Of a stretch of DNA of 64,000 nt, positions 11,371-25,257 are shown piece after piece. How positions within the stretch are numbered: the stretch's first letter is position 1; every line of letters starts with the position of its first letter. The DNA is from Xenoacremonium recifei (Eukaryota; Ascomycota; Sordariomycetes; Hypocreales; Nectriaceae): the NCBI GenBank assembly GCA_012184525.1, contig WOFQ01000010.1:62001-126000 (forward strand), written 5' to 3'. Position numbers and translations under genes: made by a program. The notes beneath the pieces are model-generated. The model did no database searches. It was not told the origin of the DNA and worked only from the letters and a program-made list of their open reading frames with translations.

Positions 11371-14300
11371 CTAGGCTCTGCTCAGAGCCACGGTGTTTCT
11401 CTCCCTGTCAAAGTCCTGTGTGAACAGTCGGTTCCACACGTCTAGCCATTTCTGCTGCTGAGCAGTGGGTAGTTTGCCTGGCTGCTTGAAAGAGCGTGTG
11501 AGGATCTCGCGGAGGCGCGATCGGAGGACCTTGAAGACCAGAGTGATCTTCCAGTCGGGGAGGGCGAAGCGGCCCCGGTTGCCGTCGAGGACGATGACGC
11601 CCGAGTACATCTGAACGAGTAAGTAAGACGTTTGAGAGAGAGGTTAGGATTTGCTCTTACATCAATGCGGACGTCACCGCAGAGGAGTGCGACGGCGAAA
11701 GGCTCTACAGCAGTCGCTTCGTGGGCATGATAGATTCTGAAGGTGGGTTAGCCGTAACCTTCGATAAAAAAAGAGCAATGACATACGTTTTGGACTGCAT
11801 AATGTGATAGTAAGACATCCACTTGATGTCCAGTTGTCCACGGAGAACAGAGGACGGATGTATGCTGATAGATTGGTTGGTACCAATATTGCGCAGGCCC
11901 TTGGTGCCAGGCGTGTCTCTTATAAGTAGCTTCGGGTAGAAGCTCCATGCAATGACCGAAGCGGACACGAAGTCGTTTTCGCTGTGCAAGTTGACACGAG
12001 ACGGCATATCGTAGAATTGTTGTTGTCGGCGGCCGCGGCCGCCAGAGTACCGGAGCTTGGTGAGGGTTCGACGTTCCTCCTCTGTCAGGGGTAGGAAGCC
12101 GGAGTCAGCAAGGGCTGTAAGGAGCTGTCCCTTGAGATCTTCGATATTCGACAGAGTTTGTTGGCTCAGGTAGTTTCTTCGACAGAACGTGAATTCCTTT
12201 CCTGCGGTGTTGTTGGATTGGCACACTCGTTTCCAGGACAGGTATGCATTATATATCGTTAAAAGATCCGAGTCGCCCTTTTTGAAAGCCATTTTGGCGG
12301 CATGAGCCTGGGTTCGTTGACCAAATGGCGCCGAGAAGGGCGATTTGGAAGAGAGGATCGCAGCCACAGTGATTGCCATATCCAAACACTTGAACACGGT
12401 TCCCAACAAAATCAGTTTGCCCAAGAACACATCCAACGGTAACCGGGCGAGTTGATACCCAAGTGCAGTCAGTTCTTCTGATTGCGTGAGAGCTCGAACG
12501 TCGACAAGTGCGTCAATCGCTCGTCTAATGTTCTTCGCCGACGGCGGATCCAAAGCATTCCCGAGAGTTTCTTCAATGCCTCCGATTTTGCAAATCTTGA
12601 CTCTTATTGCCAGATCTTGCAGCGACAGACGCAACATCTCAGGAGTTTGCTGGTCACTCATCAGAGTATCATGTCGGTACTTGGTGAACATGTGAAAGCA
12701 TATTCCTTCCTGTACACGACCAGCTCGGCCTCGCCTCTGCTTCGCGTTGGCCCGGGAGATGAATGTGTCAATCAGACGCGATAGTTGGCGTCTCTCATCG
12801 AAACGCATTTCTCTGTGCTTTCCAGTGTCGATAACACAAGTCACGTCGGGAATGGTGATACCGGTTTCAGCGATATTAGTTGCCAAAACAATCTTCCGCA
12901 TTCCGGGAGGAGGAATCAGGAAAGCTGACTCCTGATCTTCCGTCGCGATGGTAGAATGAAGCGGGTAGACGAGCCATTCCTTGTAGAAGCGCGGATCTCC
13001 CAGGAGCATGTTGTTCAGGGTCTGAATTTCTGCGATTCCGGGTAGGAAGACCAGAATAGCCTTGCTGTATGCAACGAGACTTTCGTCGGTAGCAATGCGT
13101 GCTATCAAATCTACGATGAGATAAAATTCGATCCTATACTCATCGATCTTTGCGAGGGCCGCTCTTGTCTGAGGCGAGTACGCTGCAAGGCTTTTGGAGA
13201 TTTCACTCTTAGGTCCTTCGACCTCCGATTCGCCCAGGTCGTCGTCGATATCAATCATCTTTTCGCTTTCTGCGGCCCCGGGACTGTACCCCGTGAGTTC
13301 AATGGCATCCTCCAAGTAGCGAACCTGGACGGGAAATGTTCGTCCGGGTACATTTAGGACTGGTGCCCCTCCAAGGTAAGCAGAGAAGCGATCGGCATCC
13401 ACCGTTGCAGACATCAGAACAACCTTCAGGTCCTGACGCCGCTCCAGCAATTTCTTCAAAACGATGAGAAGGAAATCGCTGTCGATTGACCGTTCATGGA
13501 CCTCATCGAGGACTAGATGAGTAATCTCGGAGAGGTCATTCGAGCCCTCCAGCATGCGCATAACAATGCCGGTTGTTGCGTAAACCAACCGAGTCTCCCG
13601 AGAAGTATTTGCCTCGAGTCGGATGGAATAACCAACAAGAGACCGATTAGTTCCCAGGTCGCTTCTATTTTCGCCCAGTTCCTCGCTCACTCGGCGGGCG
13701 AGGGAGATGGCCGAAATACGCCGAGGCTCAGTACAATAGACCTTGCAATGTCTCCCGAGAGACAGCTGGTGCTCTAATAGAAATGACGGAACCTGTGTAC
13801 TCTTGCCACTGTTGCATGGTCAGCTCGATCTGAGAAGAAGGAAGGGAGTTCTTACCAGCCAGTTTCACCACAAACGATCACGACCTGATTGTTTTCGACG
13901 GCGTTTAAGACCTGATCTCTGAAATGCCACATAGGAAGTTGCATACGCGAATTCTGAAGAGAATTAGCCACGAGCGCTTTCTTTGGCCGGGTTCATCACT
14001 GATACTTACCAGCATGGTCTGATATTTGCGTGTACCGGCTTTATCAGCCCAAATCTTCTGATAGTGCTCGGCATTCAGTGTGTGCTGCTTGGAACGATCT
14101 TGGCTTCTGTCATCTCCCGAATCCTGCAAGCCTCTGCCAGCACCTCGACCCCTGAAGGCTCCTTGAAGAAGGACACCGTCTTCAAGCTCTTGGTCATGTC
14201 TCGCGCGTACGAAAGCCCTGAGGTCTCTCATGACCTCGCGGTCTTTGGCATCTGAGTGTTGCTTGCGAGCTTCAGCTAGTTCGGACCATAGATCTCTCCA

Positions 14301-16131
14301 CACAGGCGGTAACCTGATACCGACTTTCTCCTCCTTGGAATTGCCGCTGAAGACATAGAATAATGCAGCCGTGGATATGTAAGCTTCTGACTGCTTCTTG
14401 TCTGGCGTCGCGACCTCGACCATGGTGAAAGTAAAATGATTCGGATCAGCGATGATCTCGACTTCGGAGGATGGGATAGGTTGAGGCGGATCTTGGGGCT
14501 TATTCCAGAAGATGTCTACAGAATGACGATTTGCGAAGCTTGCCTCTGACACCACTGTGAAGGTGATCTGAGCGGTTGCGTCCCTGGATGTCGCGTAAGT
14601 ATTAAATATTTTAGCATCGAAGGGTGACTTTACCTTGACCGGCATGCCTCTTCCAACGCACGCCGAGGGTTTACGCCAGTCCACTTGCCAAAGTCCCGAA
14701 CCGTGATCTTCACTCCATCAGCGGAGTTTATGACCGTCCGAGTCTGGCCCGTAACCTCATCGACTTCATTTTGCGGAAGTGAGTCAAAAAGGCCACCTAG
14801 ATCATCGCCATCCTCGTTAGCCGCTGCCAAAATCTCGGCGGCTATTCTCTCAGCTTCATCGCTAACGCCATGACTGGTCGCTTGGTCGGATTGAGTCTCG
14901 TCCGCGGCTGTAGAGATTTCCGTGTGATTCGACTTCTCCTTCTTCGTGGCAGCTAGTTCCCTTTCCAGCATAATTCTTTGCTCCCTCCACTTTTGCTGCC
15001 CTGCGTCGGTATCAAAGAGGATGTCAGTTTCAATCTTATTTATCTTTGCTTCCAACTTCGCCACTTCCAGCTCATCATCACTGTCTGCCTCAGCCGGCTG
15101 GCTGGAACGAGTTCGGCTGCGCTCGAGCTTCCATAGCTTAGTTCTAGCCTCAAGGTATGCGGAAAGCATCTCTTCAGGTTCGACATCGCTATCACAGGTT
15201 ACTACGACCTTTTTCCTTGTTGTCGAACCCTTGGCCGGTCGACTGTCGTTATCAGCGGTCTTGCCCTTGCGACCATTCCGGCCTTCAAAATGCCTGGGCG
15301 TATTGGAACGTGTAGGAAGAGGGGAATCTTGGGGAGTATCTATAAAACAGTCAGAGTTCACAGTCCCGAAGTGGGAAAGGTATACAAACCTGTGGTGCTC
15401 TTGGGTACGAATTTGGGCCGGGGTTCATAGGAGGGAAGTTCCTCCAGGGGGCATTCCCTGGCCAGCCAATCGAATGCCTCCTCAAGCCCCCAGATCGAGT
15501 CGCGGGGAGCCGCAGGAAGATTTGGGGCAATGTGGAGGATGTGTTTTGTTACGCCCTTTATTCGTTCCTCCGGGAATCCGCAAGTTGAGAGAGTTTGCTG
15601 GAGCGTCCATATTCGGGCAATCATGTCTTCTTCCGGCAGCATCTTGCCTGTACTAGAGTTTTCTCGTGATACGCTGGAAGCAGAAAACCTGAGCTCGGCT
15701 TGGATGAGATCGAGTATATGTTCCATAAGCTCTTCTGAAATGAATTTTCCAGAGTTAACCGAGTCTGCTTGACTTCGAAGCAAGCGGCGGTCGGTGTCGA
15801 GCCGAGCGCATTGTCTTTGAGCATCTCGTCTTGTCCTCGCTGCAAACTTCTCAACCAGAAGCTGCAGCTCTGATTCTAGAAGCTGCGCTTCAAACTCCTC
15901 GGGGCTGAGAGGTTTCTCCTTGGATGCGGCGCCGGTACTGGCATCTCCAGCGTCCGAGGTCGATAGTGGGGTATTTGATGATGGAGGGGCATCGAGTCCC
16001 TTTGCAGGGTTCGCCGACGGCTTGGGTTCTGGCTCTGCAGTCTCCTGTCTCGGCTTCGAGGCCACCGATGTGGTAGCGAAGCCACGAGCTGGGTTAGCTG
16101 CGGGCTTCTTCTTCTTCTTCGCGCCCGCCAT
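11371..16131 (-). CDS. DExH-box RNA helicase, DHX29/DHX57-like
   Basis: Seven exons (minus): 16131..15390, 15339..14634, 14583..14010, 13953..13856, 13808..11787, 11736..11661, 11610..11371; 1485 aa. The N-terminus is Lys-rich (AGAKKKKK), followed by a UBA-like stretch (IWGLEEAFDWLARECP) and a charged region. The helicase core shows motif I GETGCGKST (about 703-711, split by an intron), motif II DEVH (808-811), motif III SAT (840-842), motif V region LATNIAETGITIPD, and motif VI QRRGRAGR (about 1064-1071). Winged-helix/HA2 and OB-fold regions follow. The insert rich in Asp/Glu after motif III resembles the one in DHX29. Family role: ribosome-associated helicase aiding 43S scanning on structured mRNA (DHX29), yeast relative YLR419W. 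It is divergent from GCN1 across 933 bp. Orthology to DHX29 rather than DHX57 is not settled. Confidence 0.88.
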
Positions 16132-17064
16132 GGCCGCGACGTCAACGGGGCGGAATCGGTCCTTGACAGACTGTGGTGGTTGATTGCGCAGGTGTAGTCT
16201 CGTGCGTGTGTTTTCTCTCTGTGGGTATCAGGCGTATCAGACCCGAAGCAAGTGGAGGATGTGACGCAACAGTGCTGTGCGGGCTATTCCGTAGGGGCCA
16301 AGGCCTGTTGGCTAGGTAGGGATTGCACCCTTGGCGCTATTGGCGAGTCTCGAGTCTCAATTCCAAGCTCCTTGAGTCAGACCGAGTATTATCGCCAGGA
16401 TGGAGTCGGACTGTGCAGGATGACTGAGCCCTGACAATGCAGGAAAGGATAGACAGTCTACCCAAGCCATATGCTAAGGCACAGTCTGGAACCAAAACCG
16501 CATAAGAATCAACAGTTCCGGAGTGCACGTTGGGGAAGAAAAATATTAAAGTGCAAGTTGTGTGAGAGAAAGAAAAAACAGCAAAATCAAAGAAAACAAA
16601 AAAAATATGACGAGATGACTGCAGTTCCCGATTGAAGAGGAAGGAGCGCTCTGTGAATAAGGTATGGCTGTTGTGAGGGAAGGAGCTGCTTGACAGGGGG
16701 GTTTTGAAAATTACAGTGATGTTCAGTGGCCAACTGCTGTGAAGGGTACTCCGCCTGCTAACAGAGAACCCTATTGCGGCAGGCGGTGAGGGCGTAGTCC
16801 GGCGAGTCCATTTGGCTGGCCTCCAGCGGCCGGCTGTAGTGGCATGTCCATGCCAACGTGGGGTTAATCCACCATCTCGACTTTGTCCATTCTGTGCACC
16901 ATCTCGACAAACATTTTGGCGTCGCAAATAAAAAAAAGCCACAGCGAATTCTCACCTCTCCCGCCCGCGCTGACGAACCTCCACGCCCTCGACCGGCACC
17001 CTCGAGCTCTGGTAGCCCCAGATGATTCCGTCACAATCGAGGCCCCGAGTCTGAACCCTCCGAA
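16132..17064. other. Shared divergent promoter region of the DExH helicase and GCN1
   Basis: 933 bp between two divergently transcribed translation-related genes. It is A/T-rich around 16540-16620. It contains a perfect TGAGTCA at 16373-16379, the recognition sequence of Gcn4/CpcA-type bZIP factors. No coding frame is supported. Confidence 0.6.
16373..16379. promoter_or_regulatory. Candidate Gcn4/CpcA (cross-pathway control) site upstream of GCN1
   Basis: Perfect palindromic TGAGTCA in the GCN1/helicase divergent region, 692 bp before the GCN1 ATG and 242 bp before the helicase ATG. The match is seen; binding is inferred. Such 7-mers occur by chance several times per 64 kb. Confidence 0.3.
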
Positions 17065-20000
17065 ATGTCTGCCGTCGAGGCCAATGGTGCGGGCACCGCG
17101 GGCGAGCTTGACCTTGCGGCCACCAAGCAGGCCCTCGCTTCATCCTCGACCGCTCAGCGAATCGCCTACCTGCGCCTGATTGACGAGAAGGTAGCTCAGA
17201 AAGGTGCAATTCCCCGACGTCATGACCCTAGTTCCCCTTTACCTCGACTGACACCTCTCATAGCCGTGGATCAAGCTCTCGTGCCCAAGCTCCTCCAGCT
17301 CCTGTTTGGCACGCATGCCTACTATACCGATCGCGGATCCCGTCTGGCTGTCCAGAAGTGCCTAGTCACCACCATCTCTGCTGGGGTCGACACGAAAGTC
17401 CTTGCAGCGCTCGTTGCTGCTCTGCGCAAGGAGACTCAGAAACCTGGAATTGCTGCATCCAGCTCATTCGTCTTGGTGGAATGGTGCAGCGTGCTGATCC
17501 AGCACCTGGCTAGAAGCCCCCTCTGGGACGGGTTTTCCAAGGATATCCTGTTGGCCGACGCTGAGGCTCTCGACAAATGCCACCAGCCTGAGTCGAGAAA
17601 GTCTGTATCTCACTCTGCGATTATTGTCACGAGACGGGCTCTGCGGAAGCTTCTCTCCACCGAGGAGATATCCGAGAAGCGCCTGACTGACGCTGTCACT
17701 ATTCTTACTGCTAAGGGCACACAGTCGACTGCCAAGCATTCGGTACTTCTCGGGGTCATTGCTGGTGTGTCTGCCCGCAAAGCTCATCTCAAGCCCGTTC
17801 TCGAAACGCTCAAGCCCAAATACTACGAGTTCTTCACACGAGAGATTGTCGGTTCTCGCACCGCCATCCCGGAACACGTCGTTCAAGGTCTGGAAGATTT
17901 CTTCCTAAGCTTTGCAACTCTTGAAGATATCTCCAAGGATGTGGTACCGGCGCTGGAGAAAGGCCTCCTACGCGCCCCTGAGGTCGTTCTCGGTAGCGTT
18001 CTCAACACCCTGGTGCAGTCCTTGCCAGACGACCTTGATCTTTCCAAGCTTCTTGACGGAAAGCTACTTAAGCCTATCCTATCTAACATCAAGTCGACCA
18101 ACTCTGCCGTGCGGGGTGGTGCTATTACAGCTTTCCGTTCAATCATGACACACTGTCATGATATTGAGGTCATGAACCATGTTGCGGATGAGATTGCTAC
18201 TCCTTTGAAATCCGGCAAGCTCACTACCCCAGACCACAGAATTCTCCATTCCCAAATGCTAGAAGCCCTGCCTCTTTCCAGCGTCAGCGCAGAGAAGGTG
18301 GCAGTTGCAGTTGCTACTGTTGCTGGAAAAGAAGGCAATGAAGGAGCTCTGTTGGCTGAAGTTTCTGCTCTGGCACGAGCGGTTGCTTTCTGGCTAGAGA
18401 AAGGTGGCGAGGTTTCCAAGCCAGTTCTTGACGCTTTCACAAAGGGGCTTGTCGACAAGAAAGCTCCTTCTCGAAAGGCTTGGCTATTACGAACTGGCTA
18501 CGTCTTGCAAACCATTGATCAAGCCGAGTCAATAACGGCCGGAATGAAGTCCTTTGCCGAAGCTGTGATCCCTAAAATAGTGGACACCTTTAACGAGGTT
18601 ATCGCGAATGCAGCAACAGCTGCCCAGAATGGCCTTATTGTTGGCGCGTATGTTCTTACGGCAATATCACCCCTTATCCAACGCCATTTCATAGGATCAC
18701 CCGTTGAGAAGGTCTTTTCAAAGGCGGATGTACCTAAGCACTCCTTGTCTCTGGAGCCGAAGCCGTCTTTCTTGCTCAACCACCGAATCTACTCCAAGGT
18801 GACGGGAGAGGAAGATCTACGATGGCTTAGCAAAGCATTGATTTCCATCTCTCACAGCTTGAGCGAAACTACGGATAGCGTGATCGCCCTGGCATGGTCT
18901 GAAGCGGTTATTCACTTGATCACTGCTCGGGGCGTCTCCCCCAAGATTCAGCAAGAGGAGTCCAAAGCTCTAAGTGATCTCTATGCAAGCAATCCGGACC
19001 TGATATCCAAGTTCATGATTAGCGGCGTGTGGCATTACATAGAGCTGGCTGCGAAGAACGAGAAAGATCACCAAGTAGACACTTCAAACCTCGCTCTGGT
19101 TTTGAAATCTATCTGCCCTGAATCCAAGGAAGTTGAATCGTTGGGCCAGAGCGTGCCCAGTGAGCTCTTGGAAAGGCAGGCATGCTCCCTGCTAGTGCTT
19201 GCTCGTCCTGAATTGGTCCCGAAAGCAAGCTGGATTGAGCTCTGTCTTAGGATGGGTGTTGATCCCGGCGATCTGGCAAGAAAATACGAAGATGTTCTGT
19301 TGGAAGAAATCGCGAACAGAACTTCAATGAATCAGAAGGTGAGTTTCAAGTACTTCAGATGTGTTGCTGTCATTTTCTAACGAGTCTCAAGCTGGATATT
19401 GTCAAGCGAGCTGCACATAATGCTGCGGCTGATCTTGGATTCGTTGCTCCCGAAACCATGATTCCAAAAATTATCGAACTCATTGGTCATGATCTCAACC
19501 CCGAGCAACTTAAGGATATCGGCCCTGTTGAGGCTGCTATTTTCAGAACTCCTGAGGGAACCTGCTTCGTCGACCCTCTCGCTAAGAAGGCACAACAGCC
19601 CATTGACAAGAATCGAAAAGACTACGATATTCTGAAGTGGGAGGAGGAGCTAAGGAGTCAATTGGACAAGAAGAAGGGACAGCAACGCAAGCTCACCGCC
19701 GACGAGAAGGCCAAGATGGATGCTCAACTCAAGAAGGAGACACAAATCCGCCAATCTATTCGCGAAATTGAAGCTCGCCTCACACGAGGAATCGGAATCA
19801 TTCGAAGTCTGGCCATTGGTCCTCCAATTGACGCTACACTATGGCTCGGACCTGCAGTGTCCTTGCTGTTCAAGGTTCTAGACGCCGGTGCGAGCCTGAT
19901 TACCGGGGATGCTGCACCTAATGCATACATCGCTTGTGCTGAGAAGGCTTCGTCACGACTCGGTTCTATGAGACCATTCATTGGTGTTGCGGCCCTCCGA

Positions 20001-23000
20001 CTCCGTGGCATATCTCTCTCTGAAAATTACAACGAAGAACCTCTTGAGGACCTTATAACCAGAGTACTCTACCGGTTGCGCTTCGCCGGCGAGCAGCGGC
20101 CATTCGACTCAGTTTCCCTCATTTACGCTCTTCCATTAGTCTTTGATGTTCTTGGAAAAGGCGGCGTTGGCGAAAATCCTGACGATGCGGATGCTCAGGT
20201 TGTCCTGGCTCTCGAGTTCCTCTCGTTTCACTCTGACGTATGCGCCGATGAGGCAGTACCTCGCTCTGAGGTATTCTCAGTTCTCATCAGCTCTATGCAG
20301 AAGTACACTCAGCATTACAAGATTGTCAAAGATTGTTTTGCCGATATGTGCCGCTGTGTTGCTCCTAACATGACACAAGAAGAAATGATTGTTCTCGCGA
20401 AAGGCGCTCTTGTGCCTCAGGCTCGCGTCAGATCTACCGTCCTTCAATCTATCAGCGCTGAAGTTGATATGAGTGATCTCGGCCACTCTAATGAAATTTG
20501 GCTGGCTTGTCATGATGACGAAGAAGAGAATCGGGACCTTGGTCATGATATCTGGGAAGAAAGCGGATTTGAGGTCGGACCTGAGGTGCCTCTGGATATG
20601 CTTCCCTACCTTGAGAGCAAGGACGATCAACTTCGTCGTGCAGCAGCTCGTTCCCTTGCTGAAGCTGCAAAGATCCACCCTAAATCTCTGGAGACGGTTT
20701 TGGAGAAGCTGAATGCGGCGTACATTGAACTCGCCAAACCAAGAGTCCAACTGCTCGATGAGTTTGGTATGCCTAAGAAGATGGACCTTTCAGACCCTTG
20801 GGAAGCAAGACATGGAATTGCCACAGCATTCAAGGAACTTGCCCCAATCATCAAAGCCCACCAGCTCGATAGCTTCTTTGATTTCCTTATTGATGCTGGC
20901 CCCTTGGGCGACAAGAACGCGGCTGTTCGAGGAGAAATGCTTGATGCCTCTATTCGAGCTATTGAGATTCACGGAAAGGGCATCCTCGACGGCCTAATGA
21001 AGAAGTTCGAGCACACTCTTGAGCAACCGGACAAGGGCAGTGAGGCAGCTGATCGCGTGAATGAGGCTGTCATCATCATGTATGGAGCCCTCGCGCGCCA
21101 TCTCAACTCTGGAGACCCAAAGATCCCAGTCGTCATCGATCGTCTGCTGGCAACTCTGAGCACACCGTCAGAGACAGTACAATACGCAATTGCCGAGTGT
21201 CTGCCTCCCCTCATCAGAGCCTGCCCCGACAAGTCGTCTAAATACTTCGAACAAGTCATGGAGACTCTTTTGACGTCTAAAAACTATGCCGTCCAGCGTG
21301 GTGCCGCGTATGGTTTATCTGGTCTGGTCATGGGCAGGGGCATCGCATCTCTCCGAGAGTACCGTGTTCTTTCCACTTTGAAGGGCGCAGTTGAAAACAA
21401 AAAGGAGACCAACCAGCGCGAGGCTGCTCTAGTAGCGTATGAGCTTCTTTCCACAATGCTTGGCCAGTTGTTTGAGCCATATGTTATCCAGATTGTTCCA
21501 CAGTTGTTGACCGGATTCGGTGACAGCAATGCTGACGTTCGAGACGCCTGTTTAGCTGCGTCAAGAGCATGCTTCGCCAAGCTCAGCTCCTATGGTGTGA
21601 AGGAAATTATGCCTACACTTCTGGAAGGCCTCGATGATCAGCAATGGCGGAGCAAGAGAGGTGCCTGCGACCTTCTAGGTTCCATGGCCTACCTGGATCC
21701 TCAGCAGCTGGCGAATAGCCTGCCAGACATTATACCACCTTTGACCGGCGTTCTCAACGACAGTCATAAGGAGGTCAGAGCGGCTGCCAACCGGAACTTG
21801 AAGAGATTCGGGGAGGTTATCACTAATCCGGAAATCAAGGGTCTTGTGGACATCATTCTCAAGGCTCTGAGTGACCCAACCAAGTACACTGACGAAGCCT
21901 TGGATTCTCTCATCAAGGTGCAATTTGTGCATTATCTTGATGCCCCGTCTTTGGCTCTAGTTACTCGAATCTTACAACGTGGTTTGGGAGATCGGTCAAA
22001 CACCAAGCGCAAGGCAGCCCAAGTTATTGGAAGTTTGGCCCACCTTACGGAGAAGAAGGATATCATTATTCACCTTCCAGTACTTGTCGCCGGTCTCAAG
22101 GTTGCTGCTGTGGACCCTGTGCCAACTACACGTGCGACAGCTTCGCGAGCCTTGGGTTCACTGGTGGAAAAGCTGGGAGAAGACGCGCTTCCGGATCTCA
22201 TCCCGGGTCTTATGCAGACCCTCAAGTCAGACTCTGGAGCCGGCGATCGTCTCGGATCCGCCCAGGCACTCAGCGAGGTTCTCGCTGGTTTGGGAACCAC
22301 AAGACTCGAGGAGACCCTACCAACCATTCTTCAGAATGTCGAATCCTCCAAGCCGGCTGTTCGCGAGGGTTTCATGTCGCTCTTCATTTTCCTTCCCGTG
22401 TGCTTTGGAAACAGCTTCTCCAATTACCTCGGCCGTATCGTGCCTCCAATTCTTGCTGGCTTGGCTGATGATATCGAGTCCATCCGTGAGACAGCTCTCC
22501 GAGCTGGTCGTCTTTTGGTAAAGAACTTCGCTGTTCGTGCTGTCGATCTTCTCTTGCCTGAGCTGGAACGTGGTCTTGCGGACGACAGCTACAGAATCCG
22601 TCTTAGTTCCGTTGAGCTTGTTGGCGATCTTCTCTTTAACCTTACCGGCATTAAGGCAAACGCGGACCCTGATGAAGAAATTGAAGATGATGCCAAGGAA
22701 GCTGGAGCGTCCCTCAAGGAGGTACTGGGAGAAGAGAAGCGCAACAAGATCCTTTCGGCCCTCTACGTTTGCCGCTGCGATACCGCTGGGGCTGTTAGAT
22801 CTGCTGCTATCTCGGTCTGGAAAGTCCTGGTTCACAGTCCTAGGACTCTCAAGGAGCTGGTGCCAACGCTTACCCAACTGCTTATCAGGCGCCTGGGAAG
22901 CTCCAATATGGAGCACAAGGTCATCGCTAGCAATGCGCTTGGAGAGCTGATCCGAAAGGCTGGAGACGGCGTCATGTCAAGCTTGCTTCCTACATTGGAA

Positions 23001-25257
23001 GAAGGCCTGCAGACCTCCACCGACACTGATGCGAAGCAGGGTATCTGCTTTGCGCTTAGGGAGCTCATCGCGTCTTCCTCACCCGAGGCCTTGGAAGATC
23101 ACGAGAAGACGCTTATCTCGGTTGTCCGCACTGCCCTCATTGACTCTGACGAGGATGTTAGAGAGGCTGCTGCAGAGGCATTCGACTCCCTTCAACAGAT
23201 TCTTGGCAAGCGAGCGGTGGATCAAGTGCTGCCTTTCCTCCTCAACCTCCTTAGATCAGAGGATGAGGCTGACAACGCTCTGTCTGCTCTTCTAACGCTT
23301 CTGACGGAGACGACTCGATCGAACATCATTCTACCGAACCTCATTCCGACGCTTACGACACCTCCTATTTCTGCTTTTGATGCTAAGGCACTCGCATCTT
23401 TGTCACAAGTCGCGGGCCCTGCCATGAACAGGCGCCTGCCGGGTATTATCAACTCCTTGATGGACAATGAAATCACCTGTAAGGAAGGGGAGGAGCTCCA
23501 TCGTGATCTGGCTAGATCTTTGAACATGGTTATTCGGTCAATTGATGAGTACGACGGCCTTAACACGGTCATGAACGTTCTCCTCCAGCTTCTCAAGCAC
23601 GAGGATCACCGTCGCAGAGAAAGTGCTGCACGCCACCTGGGCGACTTCTTCGGGACTGCCAGCGTCGACTATTCTCGCTACAACCAGGATATTATCCGGT
23701 CGCTGCTTAACCTATTTGACGATGGTGACATAGGTGTTGTCGGAGCTGCTTGGTTCGGCCTCTTCGAATTCACCAAGAACCTACGCAAGGAAGAGATGGA
23801 GTCGCTCGTGATTTCAACTCGGCAAGCCCTTCAACGAGTCGGAGTTCCTGGTGCCAACCTACGTGGCTTCGGGGTGCCGAAGGGTATTAGTGCTATCCTG
23901 CCCATCTTCCTGCAAGGGTTGATGAATGGCACTCCAGATCAGAGGATGCATGCAGCTCTTGGTATTTCTGACATTGTCGACCGAACAAGCGAGCTTTCTC
24001 TCAAGCCATATGTGACCCAGATTACCGGTCCCCTGATCCGAGTGGTCTCAGAGCGGTCAACGGACGTCAAGGCAGCTATTCTGCTGACTCTGAACAACCT
24101 CCTCGAGAAGATGCCGGCCGCTCTAAAACCATTCTTACCTCAACTACAGCGCACGTTTGCCAAGTCTCTAGCTGACCCATCCAGCGAAGTCCTGCGGTCG
24201 CGAGCTGCCAAGGCACTGGGGACTTTGATCAAGTATACTCCTCGTGTTGACCCTCTGATTGCCGAGCTTGTTACCGGATCTAAGACGTCAGACCTCGGTG
24301 TCAAGACGGCCATGCTGAAGGCTCTATACGAAGTCATCAGCAAGGCGGGTGCAAACATGGGAGAGACCTCTCGTGTTGCGGTGCTAACGCTGATCGACTT
24401 CGATTCCGACGAACGGGACGAGAACATGATGGTCACAAACGCAAAACTTCTGGCAGCTCTTATCAATAATGTCTCAGCAGATGTGGCTACCATTCTGTTG
24501 AAGAATAGAGTTCTCACACATCAGTTCAGCCACTCTTCGGTCCTGGCCCTGAATGCAGTTCTTGCAGAATCAGCGGAAACACTCCTCCAAGGGCGTTTGG
24601 CCGACGAGCTCCCAGATCTCCTTTGCGAGGGCATTGTAAGCAAAAACGTGAGTGATGAGACGAAACGTAATATGTCCGATAAGGAACCATTTGCTAACTT
24701 GACGACAGGTATTCGTTGCTGACAACTGCATTCTGGCGACTGGCAAGTATCTCTTGTCTGAGTCACCGAAGAGCTACGAAACTACGAAGGGCTTGTTCGA
24801 GGCATTGGCACAGGTGGTCCAGCCCGGAAACCCTACCGACTCGCGTCGTCTGGCACTCGTTGTCATCCGGACAGTGAGCCGAACGGATATGGACATGGTC
24901 AGGCCCCATGTGTCACTGTTGGCCCAACCTATCTTTGCCAGTGTGAGAGATCCCGTCATCCCCGTCAAGCTGGCGGCCGAAGCGGCTTTCGTGGAGCTAT
25001 TTAGTGTTGCGGATGAAGAGAGCCGCATTTTCGATAAGTTCATGGCTGGTCCCGGAGCAGAGCTGCCTGCTATGACCAAGAGGAGCATGGGAGACTACTT
25101 TAAGCGGGTTGCTCTGAGACTCGGCAGCCAGGCTCGGGAGAGACGAGAGGCAGAGGGAGGCCAGGGAGGCCTGGGCTTGTCCAATGACGAAGCCGAGGAT
25201 GAAAAGGAGATTTGGAGCGTCGGCAAGTTGGATGTAGGAGGCGACACGTTCTCCTAG
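17065..25257 (+). CDS. gcn1: eIF2-alpha kinase activator GCN1
   Basis: Exons 17065..17203, 17264..19338, 19392..24647, 24709..25257; 2672 aa, the usual length for fungal Gcn1. The protein is almost wholly HEAT repeats. The central part (roughly residues 1300-1650) corresponds to the region resembling elongation factor eEF3, with regular repeats such as DVRDACLAASRACFAKL and RSKRGACDLLGSMAYL. The downstream repeats hold the part that binds the Gcn2 RWD domain in yeast. Known role: it rides on stalled or colliding ribosomes and, with Gcn20, activates Gcn2 during amino-acid starvation. Intron 1 (60 nt) has no in-frame stop. The divergent partner is a DHX29-like helicase. The stop is TAG at 25255-25257. 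The assignment is firm from length, repeat architecture and recalled Gcn1 similarity. Confidence 0.95.

Noticed and set aside
11705..11786. Continuation of helicase exon 5 to the stop at 11705
   Set aside because: A GTATGT donor at 11786 and phase-matched exons downstream restore the family C-terminus; the read-through ends in non-conserved sequence.
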